From: Pseudomonadota bacterium
Lineage (GTDB): Bacteria > Pseudomonadota > Alphaproteobacteria > Acetobacterales > Acetobacteraceae
Assembly: GCA_021780935.1 (NCBI GenBank)
Contig: JAJXXT010000010.1
Span: 1-19,146, forward strand
Direction: 5' to 3'
Length of the DNA stretch: 19,146 nucleotides
Shown: piece after piece, positions 14,672 to 19,146 of the stretch
Position numbering within the stretch: the stretch's first letter is position 1
Layout of the letters: the number at the start of each line of letters is the position of its first letter
Made by a program: the position numbers and the translations under genes
The notes under the pieces: model-generated
The model's database searches: none
The model's input: the letters and a program-made list of their open reading frames with translations, nothing else
Told to the model about the DNA's origin: nothing

Positions 14672-16084
14672 CTACCCCTCGTGGATCGGCACGACCACCC
14701 AATGGGTTCGGCTGTCCGTCAGCACCAGCATCATCACCGCCTTGCGGCCGTCGGCGCGGGCCGCCTCGAGAGCGCGGGTGACGTCCGCCGGGGTGGCGAC
14801 CGGCGCGTTCATGACCCGCAGGATCACGTCGCCTGCGGCAAAACCGGCATCCGCGGCCGCGCTGTTGGCGGCCACACCGACGACGGTGACGCCGTGCACG
14901 GTCACATCGGTCCGTCCATCGGGAAGCTGGATGGTACGGACGGCGGCGGCATCGGCGGTTGCCATGTGCAGCCCGAGATCCGGTGAGCGCTGCCGATCGC
15001 CACGATCGACTGCCACCGGCGCGCCGGCCGGATCATCGCGCGGGTCGCGCCAGTCGGTGAGCGTCACCTCCACCGTCTCGGTGCGGCCATCCCGCCAGAT
15101 CACCGCCGGAACCGGCTGGCCCGGCGGACTCGAGCCCATGGCCCTGAGCAGGGCCCGCACGTCGTGCGGCTCCCAATGATTGAAGGCGAGAATGACGTCG
15201 CCCTCGCGCATGCCGGCCTGGTCCGCGGGCCCGCCGGGCCAGATGCCGGCGATGATGCCGCCCGGGTTCGGCTCGGGGAGACCGAGCACATCGGCCATGT
15301 CCGGCGTGACCTCCTGGACACGGACCCCGAGGAAGCCGGCGTGGACGCGGCCGTAGCGGCGCATCTGGCCGATGACCCAGGCCGCGTCCCGGGATGGGAT
15401 GGCAAGGCCGAGCCCGGCCGAGCCGCTGGCGCTGCCGGGGGTGACCAGGGCCCAGCTGACGCCGACGACCTGGCCGTTGAGATTGAACAGCGGCCCGCCG
15501 GAATTGCCCTCGTTGATGGCGGCATCGGTCTGCACGAAATCATCGATCATCGTGCTGTTGAGGTTGCGGTTGAGGGCGCTGACGACGCCGACGCTCACCG
15601 AACTGCTGAGGCCAAGAGGGTTGCCGATCGCCACCACCGGCTCGCCGACCCGCAGCGCGTCGCTGTCGCCGAACGCGACGGTGGGCAGCTTGTGGCCAGC
15701 CTCGATCTTGAGCAGCGCCAGGTCCGGCCGCTCGTTGGTGGCGAGCACGCGCGCCTTGTAAGCGCGCTCGTCGTTCAGGACGACGGTGATGGAGTAGCCG
15801 CCGGCAACGACATGGCGGTTGGTGACGATGTAGCCGTCGGCGTCGATGATGAAGCCGGAGCCGAGGCCGGTGACCGGCTTGGGCATGTCCTGCGCACCCT
15901 GGGGGACGGTCCCGCTCGGCTGGCGGAGAACGGTGATGTTCACCACCGCCGGCAGGAGCGGCGCCACGATGTCGGGCAGAGGCCGCGGCTGTTGCGCGGC
16001 CAGGGGGTTTCCCGCATCGGCGGGCGTGAAACCGGTCGCAACGGCGGCCAGCATCAGCAGCCGGACCATCAGGCGCCTTGGCAT
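14672..16084 (-). CDS. Second periplasmic HtrA/Deg-like serine protease with two PDZ domains
   Basis: This 470-aa protein has a short signal peptide (hydrophobic residues 7-22, cleavage likely after ADA) and then a DegP-type protease domain with His91 (TNRHVV), Asp121 (RPDLALLKI) and Ser195 (NEGNSGGPLF). PDZ1 (about 245-335) and a more diverged PDZ2 (about 380-465, GFAAGDVILRV) follow. The protease loop is shorter than in the window's first HtrA, which suggests that the two are distinct paralogues and not a recent duplicate. The start at 16084 has GAGG eight nt upstream. It lies 88 bp after the larger secreted protease and may be cotranscribed with it. It presumably acts in envelope protein quality control or in activation of its neighbour; the latter is inference. 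Confidence 0.92.
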   Translation of the reverse strand: MPRRLMVRLLMLAAVATGFTPADAGNPLAAQQPRPLPDIVAPLLPAVVNITVLRQPSGTVPQGAQDMPKPVTGLGSGFIIDADGYIVTNRHVVAGGYSITVVLNDERAYKARVLATNERPDLALLKIEAGHKLPTVAFGDSDALRVGEPVVAIGNPLGLSSSVSVGVVSALNRNLNSTMIDDFVQTDAAINEGNSGGPLFNLNGQVVGVSWALVTPGSASGSAGLGLAIPSRDAAWVIGQMRRYGRVHAGFLGVRVQEVTPDMADVLGLPEPNPGGIIAGIWPGGPADQAGMREGDVILAFNHWEPHDVRALLRAMGSSPPGQPVPAVIWRDGRTETVEVTLTDWRDPRDDPAGAPVAVDRGDRQRSPDLGLHMATADAAAVRTIQLPDGRTDVTVHGVTVVGVAANSAAADAGFAAGDVILRVMNAPVATPADVTRALEAARADGRKAVMMLVLTDSRTHWVVVPIHEG

Positions 16085-16172
16085 TCTTCAACCTCGCGGC
16101 GGTGGCGTGAGTACGATTGCAGATGTGCATGCGACGTGCGGACCGAAAGTCCTTGCCCCCGGGGCCGTCGGA

Positions 16173-18206
16173 TCAGGGCAATCCCCCGCCGGTGGCGGCG
16201 ATCGTTTGGTCCGCCAGCCTACGCACCCGGGGATAGGCATCGGGCTCCAACAGGGCGGCGAAAAAGAGGGCGTACTCGAGGCCATGGATGCGGATCACGA
16301 TGGCTCGGCTGCCATTGGCCGACGTCAGTTGCCATGTCTGCCTGCGGAGCCGCACCTCCGGGGCGGGCTCGCGCCAGGCGGTGTCCGCGAGCGTTGCCAG
16401 CTGCCTGACGAACCCGGACTGCTCGGTCTCCAGTGCGGCTGCCCATGTCGCCTTGTCGTTGCCGCTGCGCCGCGCGCGCGTCATGGCGGCTGAGCGCGTG
16501 ACACTGCGGACGACGAAGCGCACCCGACTGTGCTCGCGCCAGCGCATGACACAGGCGGTGTCGCTCGCGGCCGGCGCCATGCCGGCTGGAAGAGGCAGGG
16601 CGAAGCCCCAGCCGGGGTTCACCCACAGCCCCACCGCCGCGTCGGCTCCGTCCGGCGCCGCGGGGGCGTCCGTTTCCCCCTTCGCCAGCGCGTCGAGCGT
16701 CGTGGAGTGCAGCAGGCTCAGGCCCAGATCGCCGCAGCTTGTGAGCTCGAAGGTGCGGGGAAACGGCTTCGATCCATTCGCGGGCTCGCCCGGCAGCGGC
16801 GGGAACGAACTCAGCTGCACCGCAAACAGCGCAGACGCCCACGCTGCGCGCTCCTCGGTGCCCATCCGCTCGGGCGGCTGAGCGGCGGTGTCGATCGCCG
16901 CGATCATGATATAGGCGCCGCGGCCGGCCAGGTCAGCGCGGAACATCCGGATGTTCTCGCCGTTCTTTCCGTGGCCCTCGCCGATCCGGCGCAGCACCTC
17001 GGCGCCGTTGACGAGATGGGGCCCATCGGTCAGCCCGTAGCCGCGATAGGTGATCCCCGACCCGATCTGGCGGTCGATCGCCAGGAAGGACTCCCATTGC
17101 AGACGGTTCCGGGCGAGGTCCCATGGCAGGCTCGCAACCGCCCCGGCCAGCGGGCTGATCCGGATCACCAGACGGAGGTTCGGCGGCGGCAGCTGCACGC
17201 CGCATCCCTCCGTCGTCGGCGCGATGGCGAGCCCGGCCGGAACCGCGATCGCGGCGCCCGACGTCGTTTCGGTCCAGATCGCGAACCGGATGGCCCTCAG
17301 CGCCGAGACGCTGCTGGCGGTGAGCGCGCGGGCGAGCGGTTCGAGCCGGTCCGGGTCGTCGGAACCGGAGGCGAGCTCCGCCAGATCGACCGTCCTGGTC
17401 CGCACCAGGGTGAGCCCGCCGCACCGCACCGTATCGGCCGCCGCGGCTGGTACGGCGTAGGCGAAGCTCGCGGCCGCCTCCTGGGTGCCGGTCGGCAGAG
17501 GATCGTGGTGATCTGGCAACTGGCTGACATACTGCGCCCGCACCGCCCAACCGATGCCGACCGTGCCGCGCGCCAGCCCGCCCGAGCCGACGCCGACGAC
17601 GTGCCCGGCGTCATCGATCAGTGGTGCGCCGGAATGGCCCGGCAGCAGATTGCCGTCGAGATGCAGGACATCGATGTCGAGAGCGGGAAACCCCTGGTTC
17701 TGCAGCGCCGTCAGCACCTCTGCCGGCAGGCCCTGGCGCAACTCCGGCGAGCCGGCGGTGGCGTAGGAGATGTGCAGTTCCTTGGTGTCGCGTTCCGGCA
17801 GGCCGAGCGGATAGCCGAACGCATCCACCGTGGCGCCGACCGACGGCACGTCGCCGGCGAGATCGAGCCCGCCGACCGCGGCGGGAGGCCGGTCCACGTC
17901 GAGCAGGACGAGGTCCGCCTTGACGTAGACGTTGGCGATTCGCGCCGACAGCTCGTCAATGCCCTGATAGCCGACCCGTATGGTGCGGCAGCCGATGACG
18001 ACGTGCAGATCGGTGACGACCTGGCGCAAGCTGCCCCAGACGAAGCCCGATCCGGTCCGGGCCGGCTCCGAACCGGCGCATCCCTCGGCCACGATCCGCA
18101 CCACGGAGGGCGCGATGCGGTTGAGCACGGTGACATCGGGCCCCTCCGCTGCGGCAGGCGCGGTGAGGCCCCAGGCCAGCAGCGCCACCAGGATCAGCCG
18201 CCGCAC
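16173..18206 (-). CDS. Secreted trypsin-like serine protease with a large C-terminal region of unknown function
   Basis: This 677-aa protein starts at a GTG (18206) with GGAGG 4 nt upstream; a 5'-extended reading (to 18347) would overlap most of the preceding gene's 3' end and precede the signal peptide with a non-natural Arg-rich stretch. The signal peptide (VRRLILVALLAWGL, cleavage after AAA near 20) is clear. The N-terminal domain carries His68 (VTDLHVV), Asp98 (KADLVLLDV) and Ser192 (PGHSGAP), a complete chymotrypsin-type triad. Paired cysteines, such as 43 and 73, suit a disulfide-bonded periplasmic protein. The C-terminal ~400 residues match nothing I can name and have no PDZ domain. 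The gene overlaps the upstream membrane-protein gene by 13 bp and is followed by an HtrA gene. Catalysis is likely; substrates are unknown. Confidence 0.8.
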   Translation of the reverse strand: MRRLILVALLAWGLTAPAAAEGPDVTVLNRIAPSVVRIVAEGCAGSEPARTGSGFVWGSLRQVVTDLHVVIGCRTIRVGYQGIDELSARIANVYVKADLVLLDVDRPPAAVGGLDLAGDVPSVGATVDAFGYPLGLPERDTKELHISYATAGSPELRQGLPAEVLTALQNQGFPALDIDVLHLDGNLLPGHSGAPLIDDAGHVVGVGSGGLARGTVGIGWAVRAQYVSQLPDHHDPLPTGTQEAAASFAYAVPAAAADTVRCGGLTLVRTRTVDLAELASGSDDPDRLEPLARALTASSVSALRAIRFAIWTETTSGAAIAVPAGLAIAPTTEGCGVQLPPPNLRLVIRISPLAGAVASLPWDLARNRLQWESFLAIDRQIGSGITYRGYGLTDGPHLVNGAEVLRRIGEGHGKNGENIRMFRADLAGRGAYIMIAAIDTAAQPPERMGTEERAAWASALFAVQLSSFPPLPGEPANGSKPFPRTFELTSCGDLGLSLLHSTTLDALAKGETDAPAAPDGADAAVGLWVNPGWGFALPLPAGMAPAASDTACVMRWREHSRVRFVVRSVTRSAAMTRARRSGNDKATWAAALETEQSGFVRQLATLADTAWREPAPEVRLRRQTWQLTSANGSRAIVIRIHGLEYALFFAALLEPDAYPRVRRLADQTIAATGGGLP

Positions 18207-18763
18207 AGAACCTCCATCCCCGCTGCCAGCGCCTTGGCGGAATCCGCGGCTGCCTCGGCGGTTGCCGCGATCGCCGTGTAGGGCAGGCCGGCGCCTCGCA
18301 ACAGGCGGAGCTTCACGGGGGCGGGCATGCTTGCCAGCCGCGCGCACAGCCCGGCCGTCGGCCCGGCGAACAACGCATCCGACGTCGCACTCGGCGCCGG
18401 GGCGGCGATCACGTCGCGCTGCGCCGGTTTCACCCCAAGCCGCGCCAGCGCGACATAAGCGCGCGCTTCATCGGCGGGATAGCCAGCGCGGGTCCAGGCG
18501 GCGACATCGTCCTGCACGCTGGGTGCCAGCAGCGCATAGGCGCGCACCGAGAGGCCGGCCAGCACGGCGAGCAGGCAGGCGAAGCCGAACGCGGCGACGC
18601 GCCAGGTTCGCCCCGCCGGGCCATCGCCGCGCAGCCCTAGAAAGGCGCCAAGCAGAGCGGCCAGCGCGCCTATGACGCTGCCCACGACGTGCGAAACCGA
18701 GAGGCCGAGCAGCATGCCCACCAGCGCTCCCAGCCCGCTGCCTGCGACGATCTCCCCGAGCAT
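18194..18763 (-). CDS. Small membrane protein coupled to the secreted protease, unknown function
   Basis: This 189-aa protein has three hydrophobic segments at about residues 4-23, 25-45 and 55-78. The first two are rich in glycine (GLGALVGMLLG, GALAALLGAFLG), like a glycine-zipper pair. A soluble C-terminal part of about 110 residues is Ala-rich with two cysteines and no recognised domain. The ATG at 18763 has GGGAGG with a 4-nt spacer. Its last codons contain the Shine-Dalgarno sequence and the GTG start of the protease gene (13-bp overlap), so the two products are probably made in fixed ratio. A role as membrane anchor, chaperone or regulator of the protease is inference. Confidence 0.75.
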   Translation of the reverse strand: MLGEIVAGSGLGALVGMLLGLSVSHVVGSVIGALAALLGAFLGLRGDGPAGRTWRVAAFGFACLLAVLAGLSVRAYALLAPSVQDDVAAWTRAGYPADEARAYVALARLGVKPAQRDVIAAPAPSATSDALFAGPTAGLCARLASMPAPVKLRLLRGAGLPYTAIAATAEAAADSAKALAAGMEVLCGG

Positions 18764-18828
18764 TCGCCCTCCCGTGGCGGCAATCGTATGCCGTTACCGG
18801 CCCGATGGGAATCATGCAGAGCATCCGG

Positions 18829-18867
18829 TTGACCCGGGCGGCATATAGTTATATCAAATAATCAAAT
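18829..18867 (+). promoter_or_regulatory. Sigma-70-like promoter with palindrome and direct repeat, upstream of the crotonase gene
   Basis: TTGACC (18829-18834) and TATCAA (18852-18857) are separated by 17 bp. Between them lies the perfect dyad ATATA-GT-TATAT (18843-18854), overlapping the -10. ATCAAAT then occurs twice (18853-18859 and 18861-18867). This is an AT-rich island in GC-rich DNA, so both the promoter and a repressor site (MarR-, TetR- or GntR-like placement) are plausible. The regulator is not in the window. Confidence 0.55.
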
Positions 18868-18902
18868 TGGAAGGTGTGCACGCGGCACCGGGGGAGAATG
18901 CC

Positions 18903-19146
18903 ATGCTGGGACGTCGACCCGAGCCGCTGGCGGTCGCCATCGACGATGGCATTGCCGTGGTCCGGCTGGCGCGGCCGGACAAGCGCAACGCGCTGGACAG
19001 CGCGAGCATTGCCGGGCTGGAGCGCATCTTCACCGATCTGCAGCCGTCGGTCCGGGCCGTGGTGCTGCATGGCGAGGGCGACCATTTTTCCGCCGGGCTC
19101 GATCTGTCCGACCTTGAGGAGCGCGACGCTGCCGCCGGCCTCGCGC
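18903..19146 (+). CDS. Enoyl-CoA hydratase/isomerase (crotonase family), 5' part only
   Basis: The reading frame stays open for 81 codons and runs off the window. After a short leader, GIAVVRLARPDKRNALD and HGEGDHFSAGLDL are the two N-terminal signatures of crotonases; the second forms part of the CoA and oxyanion-hole region. The product would hydrate or isomerise an enoyl-CoA in fatty or aromatic acid degradation, but subfamily and catalytic residues lie beyond the end. The ATG at 18903 has GGGGGAG six nt upstream; another ATG at 18898 is in a different frame. It has its own AT-rich promoter and is divergent from the protease cluster. Confidence 0.88.
   Translation, partial: MLGRRPEPLAVAIDDGIAVVRLARPDKRNALDSASIAGLERIFTDLQPSVRAVVLHGEGDHFSAGLDLSDLEERDAAAGLA

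Noticed and set aside
170..16084. The two HtrA genes as a recent duplication
   Set aside because: Signal peptides, loop lengths, PDZ sequences and residue spacing differ throughout; they share only family motifs.
16530..18281. Plus-strand open frame of 583 codons opposite the secreted protease
   Set aside because: The minus-strand protein has a signal peptide and a full catalytic triad; the plus-strand translation looks like GC-driven noise.

Overview
The window is GC-rich DNA with tightly packed genes. It carries periplasmic HtrA proteases, a soluble PQQ (quinoprotein) dehydrogenase, an LpxR-type outer-membrane lipid A deacylase, HemW and an ACS-type MFS transporter. This combination suggests the chromosome of an aerobic Gram-negative alphaproteobacterium, plausibly Rhodospirillales/Acetobacteraceae-like. 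That placement is inference from gene types and composition; there is no rRNA or other phylogenetic marker. I saw no tRNA, rRNA, transposase, phage gene or CRISPR array. No gene-free stretch exceeds about 215 bp. The first ~126 bases hold nothing I can assign.

Layout. (1) 127-3018: a minus-strand HtrA/Deg protease with a strong hairpin just after its stop, then minus-strand hemW. (2) 3017-4726: a plus-strand ThDP-dependent enzyme divergent from hemW, whose start region it abuts. (3) 4653-9140, minus strand: a small membrane protein, an MFS transporter, a NodB-fold deacetylase/cyclic imidase-like enzyme, a 109-aa CxxC protein and a CobW-family G3E GTPase. The last three genes are 7 bp apart or overlapping, so they are very likely one operon. 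They look like a metal-dependent hydrolase with its own importer and metallochaperone. (4) 9354-14562, plus strand: PQQ dehydrogenase, LpxR-like deacylase, YqaA/DedA-type membrane protein and an FAD-linked oxidase of the alkyl-DHAP synthase type. It ends in a tandem 28-bp repeat that begins inside the last gene. (5) 14672-18763, minus strand: a membrane protein, a secreted trypsin-like protease with a large unassigned C-terminal region (start overlapping the preceding gene) and a second two-PDZ HtrA protease. (6) 18903-end, plus strand: the 5' part of a crotonase (enoyl-CoA hydratase/isomerase) gene behind an AT-rich promoter with a palindrome.

Best candidates for undescribed biology are two. 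The first is the deacetylase/imidase - CxxC protein - CobW module with its MFS transporter and a tandem operator-like repeat. The second is the membrane protein - protease - HtrA envelope cluster. The window as a whole is an ordinary-looking chromosome segment and not an obvious mobile or defence island.
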